Below, piece after piece: positions 17,874-26,777 of a stretch of DNA of 54,955 bases. Under the pieces are notes generated by a model. The model was not told where the DNA came from and did not search any database. It saw nothing but the letters and a program-made list of their open reading frames with translations. Positions within the stretch are counted from its first letter, which is position 1; the number at the start of each line of letters is the position of its first letter. Source of the stretch: Glaesserella sp041817755 (GTDB taxonomy: Bacteria; Pseudomonadota; Gammaproteobacteria; Enterobacterales; Pasteurellaceae); NCBI RefSeq assembly GCF_041817755.1, contig NZ_JBGYBX010000010.1, positions 1 to 54,955 of the forward strand, written 5' to 3'. The position numbers and the translations under genes are program-made.

Positions 17874-18911
17874 ATGGCATTATTGGATATTCGACATCTC
17901 TGTATTGAAATTGATACCCCCAAAGGGCGTATCAAAATGATTGATGATGTCAATCTTACGTTGGACAGTGGGGAAGTTTGCGGCTTGGTCGGAGAGTCCG
18001 GGTCGGGAAAAAGTTTAATTGCCAAAGTCATTTGCGGACTCGTCAAGGATGAATGGATAATTACCGCGGATCGTTTTCGTTTTAATGATATTGAATTGTT
18101 GAAATTATCGCCTTATCAACGTCGTAAGTTGGTCGGCGATGACATTTCAATGATTTTTCAAGATCCGCTGTCTTGTTTGGACCCCGGTAAGCCGATAGGA
18201 AAACAACTGATACAGACTATTCGTTTTAAAGGGCAGTGGTGGGAGCGCATCGGCTGGAAGAAAAAAAAGGCGATTGAATTGTTACATAAAGTTGGTATTA
18301 AAGATCACAAAGATATTATGCAAAGTTATCCGAGTGATATTACGGAAGGAGAGGCACAAAAAATCATGATTGCCATGGCGGTGGCAAATCAACCCCGCTT
18401 GTTGGTGGCGGATGAGGCGATCAATACGATGGAAGCCACCACTCAATTACAAATTTACCGTTTACTCTCAAGCATGAATAAAAATCTCGGTACGTCGATC
18501 ATTCTGGTCAGTAACGATATACTCGGCATTTATAAATGGGTGGATGCTTTTAATGTGCTGTACTGCGGACAAACGGTAGAAATTGCGAATAAAGATACCA
18601 TTATGACGACACCTTACCATCCTTATACCTCGGTGTTATTGCATAGCGTGCCGGATTTCTCCCAACCGTTGCCTTTTAAAGGGCGCTTAAATACGCTAAA
18701 AGGCACGGTGCCGATGCTGCAGGATATGCCGATCGGATGTCGTTTAGGACCGCGCTGCCCGTTTGCGCAGAAAAAGTGCGTCGTGAAACCGCCTTTGCGG
18801 AAATTTCGTCAACATGAATTTGCCTGTCACTTTCCGATTAATTTCAGAGAACAGAATTTTTTACGTAAAGAAGAATTTAGCCCGGTCGTTGTCGGTGAAA
18901 AAGCGGAATAA
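17874..18911 (+). CDS. sapD: Sap transporter ATP-binding protein D
   Basis: Cytoplasmic ATPase of the Sap importer, 345 residues. ATG 17874 is chosen over an in-frame ATG at 17835 lying inside sapC because it gives the family start MALLDIRHLCIEI. Walker A is GESGSGKS. The ABC signature reads ITEGEAQ, the same departure from LSGGQ seen in E. coli SapD (LTEGECQ). Walker B LLVADEA has Ala where E. coli has Pro. The C-terminal oligopeptide-transporter domain has the four-cysteine region CRLGPRCPFAQKKC. Usually SapF is the partner ATPase; no sapF follows here, so SapD may work as a homodimer or with an ATPase encoded elsewhere. Confidence 0.93.
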   Translation: MALLDIRHLCIEIDTPKGRIKMIDDVNLTLDSGEVCGLVGESGSGKSLIAKVICGLVKDEWIITADRFRFNDIELLKLSPYQRRKLVGDDISMIFQDPLSCLDPGKPIGKQLIQTIRFKGQWWERIGWKKKKAIELLHKVGIKDHKDIMQSYPSDITEGEAQKIMIAMAVANQPRLLVADEAINTMEATTQLQIYRLLSSMNKNLGTSIILVSNDILGIYKWVDAFNVLYCGQTVEIANKDTIMTTPYHPYTSVLLHSVPDFSQPLPFKGRLNTLKGTVPMLQDMPIGCRLGPRCPFAQKKCVVKPPLRKFRQHEFACHFPINFREQNFLRKEEFSPVVVGEKAE

Positions 18912-18950
18912 TTCCCGAGGTCGTGGTCGCTGTACACTTTGACGTGCGAT

Positions 18951-18985
18951 ACAAGCGGTCAGTTTATCGGATTATTTTGCAAATT
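18951..18985 (+). repeat. full-length Apl-type uptake signal sequence
   Basis: ACAAGCGGTCAGTTT followed by TTTTGCAAATT: both halves of the extended USS, placed between convergent sapD and the LysR gene. Other single intergenic USS cores lie at 3026, 4984, 12690, 22712, 28458, 36326 and 51768; cores inside genes are at 6588, 14355, 20815, 26323 and 49794. Confidence 0.9.
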
Positions 18986-18997
18986 TATCGACAGCGA

Positions 18998-19888
18998 TCA
19001 CAAAAAGGCTTTCTGTTCTTTCATGAGTTGCTCAAAAAAAGCGATCACGACTTTGACTTTCGGTGACAGGTAACGGCGATGCGGATAAAGTAAACTGATA
19101 TCCAAACTATCCTGTTCCAAATGAGGCAAAATGGGTGTCAACTCACCGGAAGCCAATTCGTCTTTAATCAAAAATTTGGGAATATTAATAACCCCTAAAC
19201 CGGCTCTTGCCATCTGCACCAACGCATAACCGTTATTGCTATAGACGTTTGCCGTCGGTTTGAATTTCACCGACTGTCCGTTCTCATTAAACTGCCATAT
19301 TGGTGCGTTGGCATACAGCAAGCATTGATGTCGCTCTAATTCCAACGCAGTATGCGGTGTACCGAATTTCGTCAAATAATCGGGCGAAGCGACTATCATA
19401 TGATGGGATTGTCCGATACGTTTGGCAACAATGGAACTGTCTTCCAGTTTACCGATCCGCAACACCAAATCATAGCCTTCCGCTACCACATCAACCCGAC
19501 GATCATTAAATTCCAAATTCAGCTGCAGATGCGGGTAAGTACTGATAAATTTGCCCAAATGCGGTGCAATAAAACGAGAACCGAAATCCATCGGCACCGA
19601 CATGGTTAATTTACCTTGTAGGGTAGAGGTAATATCGGCAACGCACGCTTCGGCTTCTTTCAGTTCATTTAGGATAGGTTGGCAGCGCTGATAAAACAAC
19701 AAACCGGCTTCGGTCGGGTTAATTTTTCGTGTGGTTCGGTGTAAAAGCCGCACATTCAAGTGTTCTTCAAGTTGTGCCACCAGCTTACTTGCCATGGCGA
19801 GTGAAATTTGTTCAAGTTGAGCCGCATGAGTGAAACTTTGGGTCTCGATCACTTTACAAAACAGGTTAATTGCGTTTAGTTTGTCCAT
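18998..19888 (-). CDS. LysR-family transcriptional regulator
   Basis: A 296-residue regulator. The winged HTH lies at the N-terminus (FCKVIETQSFTHAAQLEQISLAMASKLVAQLEE), followed by the LysR substrate-binding domain from about residue 90. It belongs to the broad group whose members often control neighbouring oxidoreductases or exporters, but here the divergent neighbour is topA, an unlikely regulatory target, so the regulon is unknown. It is convergent with sapD, with 86 bases and a full USS between them. No effector can be assigned. Confidence 0.9.
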   Translation of the reverse strand: MDKLNAINLFCKVIETQSFTHAAQLEQISLAMASKLVAQLEEHLNVRLLHRTTRKINPTEAGLLFYQRCQPILNELKEAEACVADITSTLQGKLTMSVPMDFGSRFIAPHLGKFISTYPHLQLNLEFNDRRVDVVAEGYDLVLRIGKLEDSSIVAKRIGQSHHMIVASPDYLTKFGTPHTALELERHQCLLYANAPIWQFNENGQSVKFKPTANVYSNNGYALVQMARAGLGVINIPKFLIKDELASGELTPILPHLEQDSLDISLLYPHRRYLSPKVKVVIAFFEQLMKEQKAFL

Positions 19889-20026
19889 TTTATCTCTTTA
19901 TATATTGTGTTTTAAAGAAAGCCTTGCTATTGTCTCCAGCATTTTGCGTGAAAGCAGATTAATTATCAACTTAAAAGAAATAATTTTCATCCGACTTATT
20001 ACATTGTTATAAATTTAGGTAGTTCA

Positions 20027-22639
20027 ATGGGAAAATCATTAGTTATTGTCGAGTCACCGGCTAAAGCCAAAACCATTAATAAATATTTAGGCAGTGACTT
20101 TGTCGTCAAATCCAGTGTCGGTCATATTCGTGACTTACCGACCGGAGGCAGTGAGAAAAGTGAAACAGCCGAAAAAGCCAAGCCTGTTTCAACCAAAGGG
20201 CTCAATGCCGAGCAAAAATCCGCCTTAAAATCCGAAAAAGAACGTGTGGCGTTAGTTAAACGTATGGGCGTGGATCCGTATCACGACTGGAATGCAACTT
20301 ACCAAATTTTACCGGGTAAAGAAAAAGTGGTTTCAGAGCTGAAATCTCTTGCCAAAAAAGCCGATCATATTTATCTCGCTACCGACTTGGATAGAGAAGG
20401 GGAGGCGATTGCGTGGCATTTGCGTGAGGTGATTGGCGGTGAGAACGAACGTTTTAGCCGTGTCGTGTTCAATGAAATTACCAAAAATGCGATCAAACAA
20501 GCCTTTGAAAAGCCTGAACAGCTCAATATGGACAGAGTCAATGCGCAACAAACACGCCGTTTCTTAGATCGTGTGGTGGGCTTTATGGTGTCGCCGCTGC
20601 TGTGGAAAAAAGTGGCTCGTGGCTTATCGGCAGGGCGTGTGCAGTCTGTGGCGGTGAAATTGTTGGTTGAGCGTGAGCGTGAAATCAAAGCGTTCCAGCC
20701 TGAAGAGTTTTGGGAGATTTTAGCCAAAACGTCTGCGAAGAAAGGCGAATTGGCGTTAGATGTTGTTCAATATAAAGGCAAAAAATTCTCCGCGAAAACC
20801 CAAAAAGAAGCGGAACAAGCGGTCAGATCTTTGCAAAATTCTGCATTTATCGTCACTGAAATTGATAAAAAACCAACGTCATCAAGAGCGAAAGCCCCGT
20901 TTATCACTTCCACGTTACAACAAACGGCAAGTACCCGTTTAGGCTTTAGCGTGAAGAAAACGATGATGTTGGCACAGCGTTTGTATGAAGCCGGCTACAT
21001 CACCTATATGCGTACCGACTCAACCAATTTGAGCCAAGATGCACTGACGATGGCTCGTAGCTATATCGAAAAACAATTTGGTGATCGTTATTTGCCTGAA
21101 AAACCGAATTTTTATGCCAGCAAAGAGAAAGCTCAAGAAGCACACGAAGCCATTCGCCCGTCTGATGTGATGGTGAAAATGCAAGATCTGAGCGGTATGG
21201 AAAAAGATGCAGAACGCCTATATGACTTGATTTGGCGGCAATTCCTTGCGTGCCAAATGACCCCGGCGGAATATGACTCAACCGGTTTAACCGTTACAGC
21301 CGGGGATTACGAACTCAAAACCAAAGGGCGTGTATTACGTTTTGACGGCTGGACAAAAGTGCTACCGATCCAAGGCAAAACGGCGGAAGATCAAGAGTTA
21401 CCGGAAGTGAGCCTGAATGAAACCTTGCAGCTTAATGCGATTGAACCTAGCCAACACTTTACCAAACCACCGGCACGTTATAGTGAAGCGGCATTAGTGA
21501 AAGAGTTGGAAAAACGAGGGATCGGTCGTCCGTCAACCTATGCCGCCATTATTTCGACCATTCAAGAGCGTGGCTATGTGCGAGTAGAAAACCGCCGTTT
21601 TTATGCAGAGAAAATGGGCGAAATCGTGACAGATCGCTTAAATGAAGCCTTTAGCGATTTGATGAATTACGATTTTACGGCAAATATGGAAGATACCCTT
21701 GACCAAATTGCGTCGGGCAATAGCAACTGGAAAGTCGAATTAAACCGTTTCTTTGCCGATTTCTCGGAAAAATTAACTACCGCAGAGCTTGATGAGCTTG
21801 AAGGCGGAATGCGTCCGAATAACTTGGTGGAAACCGATATTCTTTGCCCGACCTGCGGACGTAAAATGGCAATTCGTACCGCAAGTACAGGGGTATTTTT
21901 AGGCTGTACCGGCTATGCGTTACCGCCAAAAGAGCGTTGCAAAACCACGATCAACTTAATTCCGGAAGCGGAATTGCTGAACGTGTTAGACGAAGATTCG
22001 GAAACGAATGCGTTAATGAAACGTAAACGTTGCCCGAAATGCGATACGGCAATGGATAGTTATGTGATCGATCCACAACGCAAAATTCACATTTGCGGTA
22101 ATAACCCGAACTGCGACGGCTATGTGATTGAAGAAGGTTCTTTCAAAATCAAAGGTTATGACGGTCCGATTGTCGAATGTGACAAATGCGGTGCGGATAT
22201 GCACTTAAAACTTGGACGCTTCGGCAAATATATGGGGTGTACCAACTGCGACAATACGCGCAAAATTCTCAAAAACGGCGAAGTTGCCCCGCCACGAGAA
22301 GAGCCGGTTGCATTCCCTGAGTTAAAATGTGAAAAATCCGATGCGTATTTTGTGCTACGAGATGGGGCAAGCGGTGTGTTTATGTCGGCACATAACTTCC
22401 CGAAATCCCGTGAAACACGTGCCCCGAAAGTGGCAGAGTTAGCGTTATACCGTGATCGTTTGCCTGAAAAATTGCAATACCTTGCGGATGCACCAAAACA
22501 AGATCCGGAAGGCAATGAAGCGATTATCCGCTTTAGTCGCAAAGAGAAACGTCAGTATGTGACCTCTGAGAAAAACGGCAAGGCAACCAAATGGATTGTG
22601 GATTACCTTGATGGCAAGTGGGTAGAGCGGAAAAAATAG
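20027..22639 (+). CDS. topA: DNA topoisomerase I
   Basis: Type IA topoisomerase that relaxes negative supercoils; 870 residues, close to E. coli (865). The Toprim domain begins SLVIVESPAKAKTI, with the acidic triad region ATDLDREGE at 118-126. The catalytic tyrosine is Tyr327 in GYITYMRTDS. From about residue 600 there are three tetracysteine zinc ribbons (for example CPTCGRK, CPKCDTAMDS, CDKCGADMH) and then a basic tail. A USS with TTTGCAAA (20815-20841) is inside the gene. The last 37 bases overlap, on the other strand, the extended end of the yihY reading frame. Confidence 0.98.
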   Translation: MGKSLVIVESPAKAKTINKYLGSDFVVKSSVGHIRDLPTGGSEKSETAEKAKPVSTKGLNAEQKSALKSEKERVALVKRMGVDPYHDWNATYQILPGKEKVVSELKSLAKKADHIYLATDLDREGEAIAWHLREVIGGENERFSRVVFNEITKNAIKQAFEKPEQLNMDRVNAQQTRRFLDRVVGFMVSPLLWKKVARGLSAGRVQSVAVKLLVEREREIKAFQPEEFWEILAKTSAKKGELALDVVQYKGKKFSAKTQKEAEQAVRSLQNSAFIVTEIDKKPTSSRAKAPFITSTLQQTASTRLGFSVKKTMMLAQRLYEAGYITYMRTDSTNLSQDALTMARSYIEKQFGDRYLPEKPNFYASKEKAQEAHEAIRPSDVMVKMQDLSGMEKDAERLYDLIWRQFLACQMTPAEYDSTGLTVTAGDYELKTKGRVLRFDGWTKVLPIQGKTAEDQELPEVSLNETLQLNAIEPSQHFTKPPARYSEAALVKELEKRGIGRPSTYAAIISTIQERGYVRVENRRFYAEKMGEIVTDRLNEAFSDLMNYDFTANMEDTLDQIASGNSNWKVELNRFFADFSEKLTTAELDELEGGMRPNNLVETDILCPTCGRKMAIRTASTGVFLGCTGYALPPKERCKTTINLIPEAELLNVLDEDSETNALMKRKRCPKCDTAMDSYVIDPQRKIHICGNNPNCDGYVIEEGSFKIKGYDGPIVECDKCGADMHLKLGRFGKYMGCTNCDNTRKILKNGEVAPPREEPVAFPELKCEKSDAYFVLRDGASGVFMSAHNFPKSRETRAPKVAELALYRDRLPEKLQYLADAPKQDPEGNEAIIRFSRKEKRQYVTSEKNGKATKWIVDYLDGKWVERKK

Positions 22640-23457
22640 CGCCAATACGAGTCAACGAAAACAGCACAACAAAGTTGTGCTGTTTTTTTTGCAAAATATA
22701 GCCCGAAACAGACCGCTTGTTGGATCGATTTAGATTGTACAACTTGGCAAATAAGGGCGCCGCATAAAAATAAAATCCATAATGTGTTGATCCAAAACAG
22801 CATGATGACTATTCCGACAAAATCATGAAATACGACCGAATAAGTGTCGTTCCAGTAAATTAAGGTATGAAATAAACGGCTGATTGGAAACCACACAATC
22901 AAGCAAAATAATGCGCCGATCATCGCGGAATACGTACGGATATGACGACGGGGAATAAACTTAAACAGCCCGGTCAGTATCCAAAAACTAAACAGATAAG
23001 TTAACGCATTTTGTATTGCAATCGGAAAGCTTTTTATCGCAAACAATAAGGCGGAACAGCTACAAATAAAGATGAAAAACGTACTCCAAGTACAATAAAA
23101 ACGTTTGTCTAAACGGGTGGTACATTTCCAAAGCTTATTTAATGTCGTATCTATTTTATAGATTAAAATAAAGATACTAAAAAAGAAAAAGACGAGCGTA
23201 AACTGGCGGGCAATGCCGGCATGTGTATTATGGACGAAATCAAACAGCGTACTGCCGACGCGTTCACCGATTTTTCCCATCGGATCGAGGAAGCCGTGCA
23301 TTACGACATGAAAAAGATCATCAATTAAAAAGAATTCAAGTAGCCCCAGCCAAAAAGCCAATAGCGGTACAATGGCTATCAGGCTGTAGTATGTCAGAGA
23401 TGTCGCGTGAAGTTGAAGCGGAAAACGTTGCAAAACCATCAACACCTGACGAATCAT
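22603..23457 (-). CDS. yihY: YihY/BrkB-family inner-membrane protein with extended C-terminus
   Basis: A polytopic membrane protein of 284 residues with about six hydrophobic segments, in the YihY (formerly RNase BN-like) family; function unknown. SLTYYSLIAIVPLL and YKIDTTLNKLWK match the family. Homology to E. coli YihY appears to end near residue 245 (GALICQVVQ, equivalent to GAEITVTLG). The last 35-40 residues are encoded by the complement of a USS, of the topA terminator and of 37 bases of topA, and are basic and Cys/Phe-rich. This tail looks like read-through after loss of the native stop. Last gene of the proB-yfcA-nth-yihY unit, 9 bases after nth. Confidence 0.8.
   Translation of the reverse strand: MIRQVLMVLQRFPLQLHATSLTYYSLIAIVPLLAFWLGLLEFFLIDDLFHVVMHGFLDPMGKIGERVGSTLFDFVHNTHAGIARQFTLVFFFFSIFILIYKIDTTLNKLWKCTTRLDKRFYCTWSTFFIFICSCSALLFAIKSFPIAIQNALTYLFSFWILTGLFKFIPRRHIRTYSAMIGALFCLIVWFPISRLFHTLIYWNDTYSVVFHDFVGIVIMLFWINTLWILFLCGALICQVVQSKSIQQAVCFGLYFAKKTAQLCCAVFVDSYWRYFFRSTHLPSR
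22658..22690 (+). terminator. Rho-independent terminator of topA
   Basis: AAACAGCACAAC / GTTGTGCTGTTT stem of 12 bp with a 3-base loop and further T residues. It lies within the reverse-strand yihY reading frame. Confidence 0.92.
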
Positions 23458-23466
23458 ATTCTTCTC

Positions 23467-24102
23467 CTAGCTATCCGTTTTCTCTTTATATTCACACAGA
23501 TCTTCAATAATACACGAACCGCAACGAGGTTTACGGGCAATGCAAGTGTAACGTCCGTGCAAAATCAACCAGTGGTGGACATCGACTTTGAATTCATCCG
23601 GAACCACTTTCAATAACTTTTCTTCCACTTTTACCACATCTTTACCCGGGGCAAAATTGGTTCGGTTGGATACGCGGAAAATATGGGTATCAACTGCAAT
23701 GGTCGGTTGTCCAAAGGCGGTATTCAGCACCACATTTGCCGTTTTACGCCCCACTCCCGCAAGGGCTTCTAATTCTTCACGCGTTTGAGGCACTTCGCCA
23801 TTGTGTTTTTCAATTAAATCACGACAGGTCTTGATAATATTTTCCGCTTTGCTGTTATAAAGCCCAATGGTTTTAATATACTCTTTTAGCCCATCAATCC
23901 CTAAATCTAAAATCGCTTGTGGCGTATTGGCAACCGGAAAAAGCTTGGCGGTAGCTTTATTTACACCGACATCGGTAGCTTGTGCGGAAAGAATCACCGC
24001 AATCAGTAATTCAAAGGGATTTGAATACTGTAATTCGGTAGTCGGGTGCGGATTTTCATTGCGTAAGCGAGTCAGTATCTCAATACGTTTTTCTTTATTC
24101 AT
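23467..24102 (-). CDS. nth: endonuclease III (DNA glycosylase/AP lyase)
   Basis: Base-excision repair enzyme that removes oxidised pyrimidines and cleaves AP sites; 211 residues, the same as E. coli. The helix-hairpin-helix LEALAGVGRKTANVVLN carries catalytic Lys120, and Asp138 is in VDTH. The [4Fe-4S] ligands C-X6-C-X2-C-X5-C are intact near the C-terminus (CIARKPRCGSCIIEDLC). It starts 3 bases after the yfcA stop and probably shares its transcript. Confidence 0.97.
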   Translation of the reverse strand: MNKEKRIEILTRLRNENPHPTTELQYSNPFELLIAVILSAQATDVGVNKATAKLFPVANTPQAILDLGIDGLKEYIKTIGLYNSKAENIIKTCRDLIEKHNGEVPQTREELEALAGVGRKTANVVLNTAFGQPTIAVDTHIFRVSNRTNFAPGKDVVKVEEKLLKVVPDEFKVDVHHWLILHGRYTCIARKPRCGSCIIEDLCEYKEKTDS

Positions 24103-24105
24103 CTG

Positions 24106-24879
24106 TTATCCTAAAAAAGCAAAATAGCCCTGATCCCATAGCATTTTGGCCACCATAGTAAACGACATCACTACAATTAACGGGCGAATAATTTTTTTCC
24201 CTTTGGTGACGACCATTCTAGCGCCGAGAGAAGCGCCGATAAATTGCCCGATCATCATTAAAAAACCGATTTTCCATAAAATTGCCCCGCCAATGATAAA
24301 AAAGATCAACGAAGCGATGTTGGATGTAAAATTCAATACTTTAGCATGAGCAACGCTTTGGGTGAGGTTAAATCCAAGCAGCAGGACAAAGGCAAGGGTA
24401 AAGAATGAACCGGTAGCCGGACCGAACAAACCGTCATAAAAGCCGATTCCCATGGCGGCGGTGCAGGCAAACATTGGGTAACTCATGCGCTGACGACGTT
24501 GTTCATCGCCCAAACTCGGGCTAAACAAAAAATAACAACCGATGACTAAAATTAAAAACGGCAAGGCAACTTTTAAGGCATTGACATCAACCAGCTGAAC
24601 CAAAATCGTACCAATAGCGGCGCCAATAAAGGTCAATAATATTAAGAGCCAAATCTCTTTCAAATCGACGGCTTTTTTACGCACAAAATAGAGCGACGCC
24701 GAAAACGAACCGCCACAGGCTTGTAATTTGTTTGTGCCTAATGCAACCGCAGGCGGAATACCGACGGATAACAGTGCCGGGATGGTAATTAATCCGCCTC
24801 CGCCGGCAATGGCATCAATAAAGCCTGCCACGAAAGCCGCAACAAATAAGATGACGATGATATCCGGTCCGAGTTCCAT
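24106..24879 (-). CDS. yfcA: TSUP-family (TauE/SafE) membrane transporter, YfcA-like
   Basis: A 257-residue inner-membrane protein with about eight hydrophobic segments. Two family repeats are visible: GFIDAIAGGGGLITIPALL and GFYDGLFGPATGSFF, and LGTNKLQACGGS is characteristic of YfcA. I chose the ATG at 24879 because GAGGG lies just upstream of it; the ATG five codons earlier has no ribosome-binding site. Family members export or import small organic anions such as sulfite or sulfoacetate, but YfcA's substrate is not established. It lies 20 bases downstream of proB. Confidence 0.88.
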   Translation of the reverse strand: MELGPDIIVILFVAAFVAGFIDAIAGGGGLITIPALLSVGIPPAVALGTNKLQACGGSFSASLYFVRKKAVDLKEIWLLILLTFIGAAIGTILVQLVDVNALKVALPFLILVIGCYFLFSPSLGDEQRRQRMSYPMFACTAAMGIGFYDGLFGPATGSFFTLAFVLLLGFNLTQSVAHAKVLNFTSNIASLIFFIIGGAILWKIGFLMMIGQFIGASLGARMVVTKGKKIIRPLIVVMSFTMVAKMLWDQGYFAFLG

Positions 24880-24899
24880 ATTTCCCTCATCCAATTATT

Positions 24900-26000
24900 T
24901 TAATGATGAACCACCATTTCATCCCGGTGGAACACGACTGAACCGAATTCGTAACCTAGAATAGCTTCAATTTCTGTGGATTTTTTGCCTTTAATTAATG
25001 CCAGAGCTTCACTGTTGTAACGACTGATACCAAGCGCAAGCACTTTACCGTCAAGGTTACAAATTTTAGTCACTTCACCGCGGGCAAATTGCCCTTCGAT
25101 TTTAGTAATACCGGCAGGCAAGAGCGATTTATGTTGTTCCACTAAGGCTTTTTCCGCGCCGTGATCGATAAAGATCGTGCCGGCCGGAGGGGCTCCGAAC
25201 AACCAACGTTTACGCCCTTCTACTTTGTCGCTTTGGGCTAAGAAACGCGTTCCGATATTTTCACCTTGAACGACATCGAAGATCACGTTTTCTCGTTCAC
25301 CGGAGGCGATGAATGTCTCTACGCCGGAACGGGTAGCGATATCGGCTGCGGTAATTTTGGTGCTCATACCTCCGGTTCCAAGCGTTGTGCCGCTTCCGCC
25401 CGCCATTTGACGGATTTTGGGGGTGATTTTTTCAACCACGGAAAGTAATTTGGCATTCGGGTTTTTACGTGGATCACTGTCAAACAAACCTGGTTGATCG
25501 GTCAGCAAAATTAATTGCTCCGCTTGGGCGAGAATCGCCACTAATGCGGAAAGGTTGTCATTATCGCCGATACGGAATTCCGCCGTGGCAACGGCATCAT
25601 TTTCATTGATAATCGGGATGATCCGCTGGTCGAGCAGGGCGGTTAACGTATCACGCGCATTTAAAAAGTGGTCTTTATTTTCAATATCGGCTCGGGTTAA
25701 CAGCATTTGTCCGATCTTGATGTTATAAATCGAAAACAGGCTTTCCCATACTTGAATCAATTGGCTTTGCCCGACGGCGGCTAAAAGTTGTTTGCTGGCA
25801 AGGGTTTTTGGCAATTCTCGATGACCTAAATAATCCCGCCCTGCCGCAACGGCACCGGATGTCACGATAATCATGCGGTGTCCTTGCTCATGCAGTTGAG
25901 CCACTTGTTTTACGACTTCCAACATATGCGGGCGGCTTAAACTTTTTGTGCCGTGGGTTAAGGTGCTGGTGCCTAATTTTACAACGATAGTTTTTGACAT
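24900..26000 (-). CDS. proB: glutamate 5-kinase
   Basis: First committed step of proline synthesis: ATP-dependent phosphorylation of glutamate, feedback inhibited by proline. 366 residues, as E. coli ProB (367). The amino-acid-kinase domain begins VVKLGTSTLT, with TSGAVAAGRD and INENDAV following. A C-terminal PUA domain spans about residues 275-355. The usual partner proA is not adjacent; yfcA, nth and yihY follow instead. It is divergent from folA, with 83 bases between. Confidence 0.97.
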   Translation of the reverse strand: MSKTIVVKLGTSTLTHGTKSLSRPHMLEVVKQVAQLHEQGHRMIIVTSGAVAAGRDYLGHRELPKTLASKQLLAAVGQSQLIQVWESLFSIYNIKIGQMLLTRADIENKDHFLNARDTLTALLDQRIIPIINENDAVATAEFRIGDNDNLSALVAILAQAEQLILLTDQPGLFDSDPRKNPNAKLLSVVEKITPKIRQMAGGSGTTLGTGGMSTKITAADIATRSGVETFIASGERENVIFDVVQGENIGTRFLAQSDKVEGRKRWLFGAPPAGTIFIDHGAEKALVEQHKSLLPAGITKIEGQFARGEVTKICNLDGKVLALGISRYNSEALALIKGKKSTEIEAILGYEFGSVVFHRDEMVVHH

Positions 26001-26083
26001 AATGTTTTATCTGAAAAAGAAACGAAATCGGGCGTTATTATCTGCTAAAATCCGCCTTATTTCAAAATAAGAGAAGCATAAAG

Positions 26084-26584
26084 ATGAAAATCAGTGTAAT
26101 TGTGGCGCGAACGTTAAACAAAGTGATTGGTAAAGATAACCGAATGCCGTGGCATTTGCCGGCGGACTTGGCATGGTTTCGGGAGAATACCTTGGGCAAA
26201 CCGGTGATTATGGGGCGTAAGACCTATGAATCCATCGGCAGATTATTACCGAAACGCCCGAATATCATTCTGTCCCGTTCAGGCTTTTCCGTTGAGGGTG
26301 CCTATGCGGCGGAAAACCTTGAACAAGCGGTCGGTTTAGCCAAAAATTTTGCAAATAGTGACGAAATAATGATTATCGGCGGCGGTGAGTTGTTCAGGCA
26401 AGCGATGCCGCTGGCGGATAAACTGTATTTAACGGAAATCCAAGCGGAAATTGACGGCGATACGTTCTTTGAATTTGACGAAAGCCTGTGGACAAATACC
26501 TTTGAAACTTTTTCGGAAATCGATGAAAAAAATGCGTATCGCTGTCGCTTTATGATTTTGAGTAAGTCGAATTTCTCCGAATAA
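26084..26584 (+). CDS. folA: dihydrofolate reductase
   Basis: NADPH-dependent reduction of dihydrofolate to tetrahydrofolate, the trimethoprim target. 166 residues, slightly longer than E. coli (159). Visible landmarks are ISVIVARTLNKVIGKDNRMPWHLPADL with catalytic Asp28, GRKTYESIG, and the Gly-Gly pair in IIGGGELF. A complete USS (ACAAGCGGTCGGTTT then TTTTGCAAATAG, 26323-26357) is read in frame as part of the protein. A terminator follows at 26617. Confidence 0.97.
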   Translation: MKISVIVARTLNKVIGKDNRMPWHLPADLAWFRENTLGKPVIMGRKTYESIGRLLPKRPNIILSRSGFSVEGAYAAENLEQAVGLAKNFANSDEIMIIGGGELFRQAMPLADKLYLTEIQAEIDGDTFFEFDESLWTNTFETFSEIDEKNAYRCRFMILSKSNFSE

Positions 26585-26616
26585 CGAATTTATATCAACA
26601 ATACCCCTTTCGACAT

Positions 26617-26649
26617 TGGAGCAAAATGGCATCAATTTGCTCCATTTTT
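26617..26649 (+). terminator. Rho-independent terminator of folA
   Basis: TGGAGCAAA (26617-26625) pairs with TTTGCTCCA (26636-26644), followed by five T residues. Confidence 0.85.
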
Positions 26650-26669
26650 AAGCGGTTAGTGGATTAGGA

Positions 26670-26730
26670 TGTGATAAGGTTCACAAATTCATAACAATTC
26701 ACTGCATTCTGTAATAAATTAACATAAAAT
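26670..26730 (+). promoter_or_regulatory. perfect CRP site and promoter of lldP-lutABC
   Basis: TGTGA-TAAGGT-TCACA (26670-26685) matches both CRP half-sites in all ten positions. A -10-like TAAAAT (26725-26730) has only a weak -35 (CTGCAT, 26702-26707). With a start near 26738 the CRP centre lies about 60 bases upstream, the class I distance. Cyclic-AMP control of lactate uptake is therefore likely. Confidence 0.75.
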
Positions 26731-26777
26731 CCAACGCCGATTTGACCATGTCGGTCAGGCTTTTTTTGAGGTATTTT

